A DNA stretch of 64,000 nucleotides from Caulobacter sp048541825 (GTDB taxonomy: Bacteria > Pseudomonadota > Alphaproteobacteria > Caulobacterales > Caulobacteraceae): NCBI RefSeq assembly GCF_048541825.1, contig NZ_CP183332.1:2480001-2544000 (forward strand), given 5' to 3'. Shown here in pieces: positions 18,258 through 25,349 of this stretch (its first letter is position 1; each line of letters begins with the position of its first letter). The notes under the pieces are model-generated. The model was not told the DNA's origin. It searched no databases and worked only from the letters and a program-made list of their open reading frames with translations. Made by a program: the position numbers and the translations under genes.

Positions 18258-18970
18258 TATTGCCTCCCATCAAAAAGCGGCGTGCGAACAGCCCCCGGCC
18301 CGCCGGCTAAACACTCACCATATCTTTCCATTACGGTCTTCCTGCAGATCGCTTCAATCACCACTCGAGCCTCTTGGGTTCGCCCGTACATTCCCCGGTA
18401 AGTCTTGCACTTGATCCGATCTGCTTTGGCTATCTCAAGGCACTCATCAGGATCTCCATGCTCAGGAAAGGGATGATACGGATAAAGCGTACCAAGCCGT
18501 TTTGGCTTACGCGACTTGCGCTTTCGCGACATTAGCTGCGGTTCGGGCCCCCTGAGATCCAACTTCTCTGTCGGCAAGTTGAGGAACGGCGTCTTCTCGC
18601 CACCCGTTGTGCGCTGATCGAAATCGCCGAGCGCGCGGGTCAGGGCGACGCTGCCGGCCAAGGCGGGCAGTCCTGCCGCCTGGACGATCGGCGCGGCCTC
18701 TGGATGGCTGGCCAGGAAACCGACCATGCGGGCCAATGGCCGCGCCTTAGGCCTTGGGCCCGCCTTCAGCGGTCGACGCACCTTGCCGCCCCCGCCCCCG
18801 CCGCCGCGGCCCGTATCGACCCACTGCCCGCCGTTCGAACTCCCGACCGGCGCGCGCGGCTGGTCGGGATCAAACTTCGTTTCAAGGTTCCGGATCGCCT
18901 GCCGCAGCACCTCGGCCGCTGCGTCGCTCCGGAATTTTCCTAGTGCGCTTTCAAAATCACCAGACCTCAT
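18257..18970 (-). CDS. polymorphic-toxin-like protein
   Basis: This 237-residue protein has no signal peptide. Residues 1-32 are helical. Then come F33-D-P-D-Q-P-R39 and GSSNGGQW (43-50), a motif pair common before toxin or phage-linked domains in alphaproteobacteria, followed by a run of seven glycines (about 56-62) and a basic linker. The C-terminal third (about 155-237) is rich in Lys/Arg and has four cysteines (DECLEI, IKCKTY, AICRKT, GECLAG). That third and the partner gene use more A/T than the GC-rich N-terminal part, as expected when toxin tips are exchanged. The gene overlaps the immunity-like gene by one base. Toxic activity is inferred; no catalytic motif could be assigned. Confidence 0.5.
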   Translation of the reverse strand: MRSGDFESALGKFRSDAAAEVLRQAIRNLETKFDPDQPRAPVGSSNGGQWVDTGRGGGGGGGKVRRPLKAGPRPKARPLARMVGFLASHPEAAPIVQAAGLPALAGSVALTRALGDFDQRTTGGEKTPFLNLPTEKLDLRGPEPQLMSRKRKSRKPKRLGTLYPYHPFPEHGDPDECLEIAKADRIKCKTYRGMYGRTQEARVVIEAICRKTVMERYGECLAGGPGAVRTPLFDGRQ

Positions 18971-19565
18971 CGTCCTCTCCGCTGGGGTTATGGCGCCTGA
19001 AACAGGCGCTTGGGTTCGCGTCCTCGCCGGCTTGTCCGGCGAGTTGGGGAGGCGGCGGAGCGTCCGGGCCAGGCCCGGATGAGTTTAGTTAGATTGCCGT
19101 TTCGGCCATGGCCGAAGCGCTCCGCGCCGTCAGGTCGCCAGCTGGACGGCCTCCCCAGTGACGGGGCGAGGAGAAGTATGCGGGCGTTCTGGAGGGGGCT
19201 GCGTCGATTTAGGATCGTGACGCTGGGTGCGGCGGTCAGGGCGTTGAAGTTGTTGGGGGCGAGGGGCGCGTATCCCCGTTGGAGCGCGGGGATAGAGCTC
19301 GGCCGAACGATCGAGAACCGCTGAAGAGCCCCCTGCCCGTCATCCCGGGACTTGTTCCCGGGACCCATCTTTCCACCGCACGGGCGGCGCAGGGATAATC
19401 GACGGTGGGGCGACTGAACCATGGGTCCCGGGAACAAGTCCCGGGATGACGGGGATCATCGGGTCTGAACGCGAGGCCAACTTCCGAAGATGTGAGTGCT
19501 GGCGCCATCAGGTCACCTTCACCCGGCCCGCCGCGCGCGCCTCTCTCGCAAGGGGAGAGCCCCCC
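18971..19565. other. 595-base region without a convincing gene
   Basis: This stretch lies upstream of the toxin-like gene. It contains two perfect hairpins (CTCGCCGG-CTTGT-CCGGCGAG at 19023-19043 and TCCGGGCC-A-GGCCCGGA at 19063-19079) and the repeat at 19339-19450. A 104-codon plus-strand frame at 19010-19324 is open but low-complexity, Arg-rich and unlike known proteins, so I do not call it. It may hold the toxin gene promoter and debris of lost genes. Confidence 0.6.
19339..19450. repeat. intergenic palindromic repeat, GTCATCCCGG family
   Basis: GTCATCCCGGGACTTGTTCC at the left and its exact inverse at the right (ending CCGGGATGAC) give long perfect arms, with CCCATCTTTC / CCATGGGTC-type inner sequence between them. 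The arms are the same as in the short element at 44510-44538. This indicates that subtypes of the family share ends but differ inside. Confidence 0.85.
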
Positions 19566-19913
19566 TCACAGCACGAACACGTCCATCGGCGCCACGACCG
19601 GAGTTTGTCCCCAGGCGAACAGGATCAGTCCCCGCGCCTTCGCCATCTCGATCAGCCAGGCCCCCGACAGCTGGATGAGCTCATAGGTGACCTGCAGCTC
19701 ATCGGCGCCGTGCGTCTCGAGGCGGGCGGTCTGGCCGTCGAGGTCGAGGTCGGCCCAGCCGATGACCTGGTCAGCCGCCAGAGACCGCAGGGTCATCAGG
19801 ACCGAGCCCGCTTCATAGTCATCGTCATTGGCGGCGGCGGCGCCGGCGCGCGCGACCCGGCAAAAGAAGATCGCGCGCGGTCCAAGCACCAGATCCTCGA
19901 CCGCCGCCGTCAT
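19566..19913 (-). CDS. immunity-like paralogue, second of a coupled pair
   Basis: This 115-residue soluble protein is related to those at 17922 and 19910. It has VLGPRAIFF near the N-terminus, GWADLDLDGQTARL, HGADELQVTYELIQLSG and the same AMDVF-like end (PMDVFVL). It is closest to the product of 17922. The ATG at 19913 overlaps the TGA of the upstream paralogue in ATGA, so the pair is translationally coupled. No toxin-like gene stands next to it; only the gene-poor stretch 18971-19565 lies downstream. Function unknown; orphan immunity is one reading. Confidence 0.65.
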   Translation of the reverse strand: MTAAVEDLVLGPRAIFFCRVARAGAAAANDDDYEAGSVLMTLRSLAADQVIGWADLDLDGQTARLETHGADELQVTYELIQLSGAWLIEMAKARGLILFAWGQTPVVAPMDVFVL

Positions 19914-20302
19914 GGGCGCGCCGCGAACAGTTGGGGCCATGTGGTCACCGGCGTCTCGCTGTCCGGCAGCAGGGTCAGGCCCGCCTCCTGCGCCGTGCGG
20001 ATCAGCCAGTCGCCGGCGAACCACAGGCAGAGCCGCAGAAGGTGGATGTCGTCCGTACCCGGAAACGTCTTGGCCCAGCGGTGGCCGTCGATCTCGACCC
20101 AGAACCGGCCCAGCAGATGGTCATCAAGCTCGACGTGCTCATAACCTTCAACGTGCGCGAAGGTCCAGAACTCGCGCGCGCCCATCCGGATGCGGACGGA
20201 CGCCTCGCAGCGGTCGCCGTCCGCGTCCAGATAGGGGATGAACCGGGGCCCGATCACCCGGGGCCGGTGCGGCCATCTCACATAGGTAAACGGCGGCCGC
20301 AT
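19910..20302 (-). CDS. immunity-like paralogue, first of a coupled pair
   Basis: This 130-residue soluble protein has the shared pattern in diverged form: RVIGPRFIPY near the N-terminus, GRFWVEIDGHRW in the middle, GTDDIHLLRLCL and GDWLI towards the end. ATG 20302 is chosen because GGGAG lies 9 bases before it, whereas an earlier ATG has no such site. The stop codon TGA is embedded in the next ATG. GC content is as high as in the core genome, unlike the copy at 17922, so these two may have been resident longer. Confidence 0.65.
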   Translation of the reverse strand: MRPPFTYVRWPHRPRVIGPRFIPYLDADGDRCEASVRIRMGAREFWTFAHVEGYEHVELDDHLLGRFWVEIDGHRWAKTFPGTDDIHLLRLCLWFAGDWLIRTAQEAGLTLLPDSETPVTTWPQLFAARP

Positions 20303-20643
20303 CGCCCTGCTCCCATCCCCACGACACAAGTTTAGCGGGATGAGAACAAAGTGGCAACTCTTGAGTGCGCCAGCGCCCCGCCGTCCGCTCCATCCGCCAT
20401 CCGGGCCTGGCGCGGCCGTTGATCGAAACGGGGATATGCTCCTGCCGGAGCGGGGTGGAAGGCCGGCCCCTTAGCGCCCCGAAATTCGCCTCCCATAGTT
20501 CCCATTTTGGGTAATTTGGCGCGCTCGCTATGGAGTTCGGCGACAAATCAGAAGTTATAGATGGCCGGCGCGATCAGCGACTCTCCTGACCGCGCCGCAC
20601 CCAAGACAGGTCCTGCCGAAAGAATGGCCCAGGAGACGCTTAC
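20303..20643. other. 341-base gap with a leftover gene end
   Basis: No intact gene is seen between the minus-strand immunity-like pair and the plus-strand H-NOX gene. The gap should carry both their promoters. It includes the remnant at 20403-20434. AGGAGACGC just before 20644 is the ribosome site for H-NOX. Confidence 0.6.
20403..20434 (+). pseudogene. remnant matching the 3' end of the gene at 17383
   Basis: The 32 bases here match 17862-17893 with four differences, one of them the last base. Read in the same frame both encode GLARPLIETG, and the three internal differences (agg/cgg, ctg/ttg, gag/gaa) are all silent. This points to a remnant of a paralogous coding sequence that was under selection, not a recent copy. 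Nothing upstream of it matches the rest of the gene, and the frame runs on to a stop without similarity. Confidence 0.6.
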
Positions 20644-21195
20644 ATGTTCGGAATGATTCATCGATCTGCGCGGGACATGATCCTCGAGCAGTTCGGGGCT
20701 CAGGCCTGGGAGCAAACCCTGACCGCCGCGGATCTCGATGATGCCATTCTGGTCAGCGTCCAGGCCTATCCCGACGATGTGACCTTCAGACTGATCGGCG
20801 CTGCGGCCGCGACGGCAGGTTTGACGGTCGAAGAGACCCTTCACGCCTTCGGCCGTCACTGGATACGGGCGGCCGGTCAAGGCCCCTATGCCGGCGTGCT
20901 CAAAATCCTTGGCGCGTCGCTGCGGGAGTCGCTGCAGAACCTCGACCAGATGCATGCCAGCATTCAGATCGCCATGCCCGCGGCGCAGCTCCCGCAGTTT
21001 TCGGTCCTGTCAGAAGACCATCAGACCATCCGCCTGGCCTATTATTCAAAGCGGGCGGGGCTGGAAAACTTCGTCTGCGGCCTGCTCGACGGCATGCTGG
21101 AGAAGTTTGCGACACCCGGGAGTGTCGAGTTCAGCGGCCAGGACGGCGCTGCCCGGATCTTCACCATCAGGCTCGCGGAGCCAGATGCCCCGTGA
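20644..21195 (+). CDS. H-NOX haem nitric oxide/oxygen binding protein
   Basis: This stand-alone H-NOX domain (183 residues) binds haem and senses NO. The proximal haem ligand is His104 in NLDQMHAS, and the haem propionate motif Y-x-S-x-R is complete at Y133-S135-R137. The usual L-P-x-F turn (LPQFSVL) lies between them. Bacterial H-NOX proteins normally inhibit a partner histidine kinase or act on a cyclic-di-GMP enzyme. The kinase gene directly downstream starts at GTG 21192, overlapping this stop codon in GTGA, so the two are co-translated. Whether it prefers NO or O2 cannot be fixed from sequence alone. Confidence 0.93.
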   Translation: MFGMIHRSARDMILEQFGAQAWEQTLTAADLDDAILVSVQAYPDDVTFRLIGAAAATAGLTVEETLHAFGRHWIRAAGQGPYAGVLKILGASLRESLQNLDQMHASIQIAMPAAQLPQFSVLSEDHQTIRLAYYSKRAGLENFVCGLLDGMLEKFATPGSVEFSGQDGAARIFTIRLAEPDAP

Positions 21196-22778
21196 GCCAG
21201 AGCTTTGAAGTCACGAGCCAGCAGCTGGACAACCTGTTCCCCTGCTACCTCCTGACGAACGCCCGGCTAGAGATCCAGAGTGTGGGCCCATCGATCACGC
21301 GCCTATTGCCGGGCGCTGTCGCGGGGACAGCCCTGGAGAGCCTGTTTGTCGTCGAGCGACCGATCACGGGCCTGGATCCGGTCACGGCCGCCCGCAACAA
21401 GGCCGCCATTCAGCTTCGGTCCCGCGATGGCGGCATACACCTTGCTGGATCCGTGATCGAGCTGGCGCAAGGCTACCTGTTCTGCCTGGCCCATTCCATC
21501 CGGGCCGCGTCCACTTGGGCGGAACTGGGATTGACCGTCGCGGACTTCTCCCAGGCGGATCAGTCCCTGGCCATGGGTACGGCGGTGGCCATGCAGTCGG
21601 TGCTGATGGCCGACATGATCGACCTGGTCGCAAGCCTGCGGACGGCCCGGAATGACGCAGAGGCGGCCAACAGGGCCAAGTCGACCTTTCTTTCGGTCAT
21701 GAGCCACGAAATCCGGACACCCCTGAACGGCATTCTCGGCATGACCCAGGCGATGCTCCAGGACGCGATCGACGAACGCCAGCGGTCGAGGCTGGATATT
21801 GTTCAGCGATCCGCTGAATCCCTGCTGGCCATTCTCAACGATCTGCTCGACCTGTCGCGGATTGAAGCGGGGCAAATGTCCCTGGAGGCGATCGCCTTTG
21901 ATATGGGCGATCTGCTCAGCGGCGCCTATGCCGCCTTTACTGCCCTTGCCAACAAGAAGGGCCTGTCCTTCACCCTCGACATCTCCGCCGTTGAGGGCCG
22001 CTATAGCGGCGACCCGACGCGAATTCGGCAGATCGCCTACAATCTGATTTCGAACGCCATCAAGTTCACCGAGTCTGGACGCGTCGGACTCAAGGCCCGC
22101 TCGACCCAGGACGGCCTGGAACTGGCCGTGTTTGATACGGGCGTGGGCATAGAGCCTGAGATGCTCAACGCGATCTTCGAGCAGTTCCGCCAGGCGGACG
22201 TCTCGATCAACCGACGATTTGGCGGTACCGGGCTTGGCCTGGGGATCGCCCGCAACCTCGCGGTCCTGATGGGCGGCTCGATCACGGTTGAGAGCGTTCC
22301 CGGAAAGGGCTCGACCTTCACCCTTCTCCTGCCAATCCCGCGCACCGAAGAGGGCGAGCCAGCGGCCGTCGAGCCGGTTATGGACACAACGGAGTGGCAG
22401 AGAACGCTGCGGATTCTCGCTGCCGAGGACAATGAGATCAACCGACTGGTGCTACGCACCCTGCTGGAGCCAGCCTGCGCCACGTTGACGGTGGTCGAAA
22501 ACGGTCAGCAGGCGGTGGAAGCCTGGAGCCTGCAGTCCTGGGATGTGATCCTGATGGACATCCACATGCCGGTCATGGGCGGCCTGGAGGCCAGCGGCGC
22601 CATACGGGAAAAGGAGCGCCTGACCGGTCGACAGGTCACGCCCATCATTGCCTTGACGGCCAACGCCATGGCCCACCAGCTCGAGGACTATGAGCAGGTT
22701 GGGATCACCGCCACGGTCGCCAAGCCGATACAGTTGGCGGTGCTGTTCTCGACCCTTTCAGAGGTGCTGCCCGGCTGA
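21192..22778 (+). CDS. H-NOX-associated hybrid histidine kinase
   Basis: This is a soluble hybrid kinase of 528 residues. Residues 1-115 form a PAS-like sensor of the H-NOX-associated type (NLFPCYLLTNARLEIQSVG at its start). A coiled-coil linker (about 130-160) follows. The HisKA domain carries phosphoacceptor His172 in SHEIRTPLNG, and the ATPase domain shows NLISNAIKFT, DTGVGI and GGTGLGLGIA. A receiver domain (about 405-525) has the phosphorylated Asp456 in LMDIHMPVMGG. There are no membrane spans. It should be the output partner of the H-NOX protein, controlling a phosphorelay whose histidine phosphotransfer protein is not in the window. Confidence 0.93.
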   Translation: MSQSFEVTSQQLDNLFPCYLLTNARLEIQSVGPSITRLLPGAVAGTALESLFVVERPITGLDPVTAARNKAAIQLRSRDGGIHLAGSVIELAQGYLFCLAHSIRAASTWAELGLTVADFSQADQSLAMGTAVAMQSVLMADMIDLVASLRTARNDAEAANRAKSTFLSVMSHEIRTPLNGILGMTQAMLQDAIDERQRSRLDIVQRSAESLLAILNDLLDLSRIEAGQMSLEAIAFDMGDLLSGAYAAFTALANKKGLSFTLDISAVEGRYSGDPTRIRQIAYNLISNAIKFTESGRVGLKARSTQDGLELAVFDTGVGIEPEMLNAIFEQFRQADVSINRRFGGTGLGLGIARNLAVLMGGSITVESVPGKGSTFTLLLPIPRTEEGEPAAVEPVMDTTEWQRTLRILAAEDNEINRLVLRTLLEPACATLTVVENGQQAVEAWSLQSWDVILMDIHMPVMGGLEASGAIREKERLTGRQVTPIIALTANAMAHQLEDYEQVGITATVAKPIQLAVLFSTLSEVLPG

Positions 22779-22885
22779 CGCCGATCCGTCTGGATCAGGA
22801 CGGCTTGGACCGCGCAACGAAGTCAGGCCCGGGCCGTTCAGTCCGGTGTTAGTGTGGTCGCCGGGCGCCCGGCGGGGGAAAAGGC

Positions 22886-23512
22886 ATGAGCATGACCCTG
22901 AGACGCATGGCCATGACCGCAGTGTTTGCGGCAGTCTTTCTGGGAACTGTGGCCATGGCCGTTGAAGAACCTGCCTTTAAGGTCGTCGTCCACGAGGGCG
23001 ACTTTGACGTTCGCGACTATCCCGCCCTGGTGGTCGCCGAAGTCACCGTCAGCGGCGATCAGAAAGAGGCGGCCAGTCGCGGCTTTCGACTGCTGGCCGG
23101 CTATATCTTCGGCGGCAACAGGACGCGCCAGAGCATCGCCATGACCGCCCCGGTTGCCCAGGCGCCGGCCGGTCAGACCATCGCCATGACAGCGCCGGTC
23201 ACCCAGACCCAAAGCGCCGGCCAATGGGTCGTGAGGTTCACCATGCCCAGCCGCTACAGCCTGGAAGCCCTGCCTGAGCCCAACGACCCCCAGGTGAAGC
23301 TTCGCCTCATGCCGCCGTCCCGCCTGGCGGTGCTGCGCTTCTCGGGCCTGGCCGGAGCGGACACGGTCGAGGCCAAGACCGCTGAACTGAAGAAACGCCT
23401 GTCGGCCCGCCAGCTGCGGGCGACTGGGCCCGCCTCGCTGGCGCAGTACAATCCGCCCTGGACCCCGTGGTTCATGCGCCGCAACGAAGTGATGATCCCC
23501 GTCGCCCCTTAG
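22886..23512 (+). CDS. SOUL family haem-binding protein, exported
   Basis: This 208-residue protein has a signal peptide (hydrophobic span about 8-25, AMA site). A SOUL domain follows, with FDVRDYPALVVAEV near the start, two IAMTAPV repeats (about residues 88-108) and YNPPWTPWFMRRNEV at the C-terminus. SOUL proteins bind haem or related ligands, but the precise function of the bacterial ones is unclear. ATG 22886 has GGGGGAAAAGG upstream. It follows the H-NOX kinase on the same strand after 107 bases. A shared haem theme is suggestive only. Confidence 0.9.
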   Translation: MSMTLRRMAMTAVFAAVFLGTVAMAVEEPAFKVVVHEGDFDVRDYPALVVAEVTVSGDQKEAASRGFRLLAGYIFGGNRTRQSIAMTAPVAQAPAGQTIAMTAPVTQTQSAGQWVVRFTMPSRYSLEALPEPNDPQVKLRLMPPSRLAVLRFSGLAGADTVEAKTAELKKRLSARQLRATGPASLAQYNPPWTPWFMRRNEVMIPVAP

Positions 23513-23517
23513 CGGTC

Positions 23518-24504
23518 TCAGCCAAAAATGCGGACAATGCACCAGTAGGCGGCCGTGACCCCGATCCCATAGGCGGCGCAGCGCTGAAAGAGGCGGCGGT
23601 GTTGCGGGGCGAAGCGGCGGATCAACTCCAGCACCAGCAGTCCGGCCCCGACGATGATCAGCTGCCCGATCTCGACGCCGATATTGAAGGTCAGCAAGGC
23701 GGTGGGGACCTCGCGCTCGGGCATGCCGATCTCGGCCAGGGCCCCGGCGAACCCGAAGCCGTGCAGCAGCCCGAAGGCGAAGGCCACCAGCCAGGGGGCC
23801 CGTTCCGACAGGCGCGGCGGCCCCTCGGGCCGTGACTTCACGATCTCGACGGCCAGGAACACGATCGACAGGGCGATGCAGATCTCCACCGGCTGACGCG
23901 GCAGGCTGATCAGGTTCAGGGACGTGGCGACCAAGGTCAGGGAATGGGCGACGGTGAAGGCCGTCACGGTCTTGGCGATCCTCATCCCGCCGCGCAGCAG
24001 CAGCACCAGGCTCAGGACGAACAGCAGGTGATCATAGCCGGCCAGGATGTGTTCGACGCCGAGCACCAGATAGGTCCGGGCCACCTGCAAGCGGTCGGGC
24101 GCCGCGCGCACCTCCATCAGCGGCCGGTCGGCCGTGAGGCGGCCGACCTGAACGGGACGCCCCAGCGGCGCAATCCGCACCAGGGCGTCGGTGAAGGTCG
24201 CGTCCAGCCCGGTCAAGCCGACGGCCTGGCCGGCCAGCCCTCGGGGACAGTCGAAGGTTGCCACCTCGACCAGCGCCCCAGCGACCAGCTCGCGCGAGGG
24301 CGGCTGCAGCCGGCAGTCCGCCGGCAGGCTGGGCGCCGCGTGGGTCGCCAGACCGCCGCGGATCGGCGCCTTCCAGACCATCCGCCAGGCCGAGGGCGAG
24401 GTCTGGGTCAGCTCCAGATAGCCGGGCCGCAGATCGTCAGCCTGGGCCACGCCGGCAAGCATGAGCCAGGCCAGAACCAGGACGGCCAGACGCGCCAAGG
24501 TCAT
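23518..24504 (-). CDS. HupE/UreJ family membrane protein
   Basis: The 328-residue protein starts with a signal peptide (residues about 1-22, ending AQA). A periplasmic beta-rich domain of about 105 residues follows, then a six- to seven-span membrane domain of the HupE/UreJ_2 type. That domain opens with GVEHILAGYDHLLFVLSLVL and includes an FTVAHSLTL span with a conserved His and LLHGFGFAGAL. HupE proteins are linked to nickel or cobalt uptake, but the N-terminally extended form in environmental bacteria has no proven substrate. Its ATG overlaps the stop of the PpiC gene (ATGA). It is the last gene of the DUF3604-PpiC-HupE operon. Confidence 0.85.
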   Translation of the reverse strand: MTLARLAVLVLAWLMLAGVAQADDLRPGYLELTQTSPSAWRMVWKAPIRGGLATHAAPSLPADCRLQPPSRELVAGALVEVATFDCPRGLAGQAVGLTGLDATFTDALVRIAPLGRPVQVGRLTADRPLMEVRAAPDRLQVARTYLVLGVEHILAGYDHLLFVLSLVLLLRGGMRIAKTVTAFTVAHSLTLVATSLNLISLPRQPVEICIALSIVFLAVEIVKSRPEGPPRLSERAPWLVAFAFGLLHGFGFAGALAEIGMPEREVPTALLTFNIGVEIGQLIIVGAGLLVLELIRRFAPQHRRLFQRCAAYGIGVTAAYWCIVRIFG

Positions 24505-25346
24505 TTGGGCCGCGCAATGACGACGTCATAGCCCTTGAGCAGGTCCTGATAGGCCTTGGCCTCCCGCTCGGCGCGGGTGGCGGCGCGCCAGTCGTTCTCG
24601 ACCGCCTGACGCACCTGATCCAGCTCTGGCGGCGGCCCCAGCTTTACGGCGGTGACCTTGACCACGTGCAGACCAAAGCCGGAGGCGACGGGACCCGTCC
24701 AGCGGCCGATCGGCGCGCGCAACAGCCCCCTGGAGAACGCCTCACCAAACTGCCTGTCCACCTCGGAGCGGGAGGCCTCGGACAGGACGGTCGGCAGCGA
24801 CAGGGGCTGTCGAAGCTGAGCCGGCGAGGCCCCGGCCGCCAGGCGGCTGAGGATCGTCGCGGCCCTGGCCTCGGCGGCGTCGCGGTCGGTGGCCGAGCCG
24901 ACATAGATCTGCTGGAAGCTGAGCTTCGGATCCTGGACGTAGAGCGCCGGGCGGGCCTGCATCCAGGCCTTCAGGACGTCATCGCCCGGGGTGACGCTTT
25001 CCAGCTGGTCGGCGGCCAGGAACTCCATCTTCGAGCGCAGCCGCCGCCGGATCACCGGGTCGTCGCGATCCAGACCCAGGGCGAGGGCCTCGCGATAATA
25101 GACCTCCTCCTGGACATATTCGCCGATCAGGCCGTCCAGCTCGGCCGGGGTCGGCGGGCGATGCCAGGTCTGCATCCACAGGGTGACGATGCGCTGGACC
25201 CGCGCCTCGTCGACCACGATGCGGCGCTCGCCCGGATCGGGACCGCCGCCGCCCAGGGCGAAGACCATGAAGATCACGGCCCCGGCCAGCAGGAACTGCA
25301 CCAGGGGCTCGCGCAGCCCCTGGTGCAGGCGTTCGCGCAGCGTCAT
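24501..25346 (-). CDS. membrane-anchored parvulin (PpiC-type) peptidyl-prolyl isomerase
   Basis: This 281-residue protein has a single N-terminal anchor (about residues 17-34). A helical SurA-like segment follows (RIVTLWMQTWHRPPTPAELDGLI). Its parvulin domain at about 165-250 has LSFQQIYV, the FSRGLLRAPIGRWTGPVASGFGLHVVKVT-type core in short stretches, and the G-x-H-V-V motif. It should fold or escort exported proteins. Three bases separate it from DUF3604, and it overlaps the HupE-like gene by four, so it probably serves one of these two exported neighbours. Confidence 0.85.
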   Translation of the reverse strand: MTLRERLHQGLREPLVQFLLAGAVIFMVFALGGGGPDPGERRIVVDEARVQRIVTLWMQTWHRPPTPAELDGLIGEYVQEEVYYREALALGLDRDDPVIRRRLRSKMEFLAADQLESVTPGDDVLKAWMQARPALYVQDPKLSFQQIYVGSATDRDAAEARAATILSRLAAGASPAQLRQPLSLPTVLSEASRSEVDRQFGEAFSRGLLRAPIGRWTGPVASGFGLHVVKVTAVKLGPPPELDQVRQAVENDWRAATRAEREAKAYQDLLKGYDVVIARPK

Positions 25347-25349
25347 CCG

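Noticed and set aside
19010..19324. 104-codon plus-strand frame in the gene-poor stretch next to the toxin-like gene
   Set aside because: It overlaps two perfect hairpins, is Arg-rich, lacks a ribosome site and shows no similarity I can recognise; kept only as possible debris.
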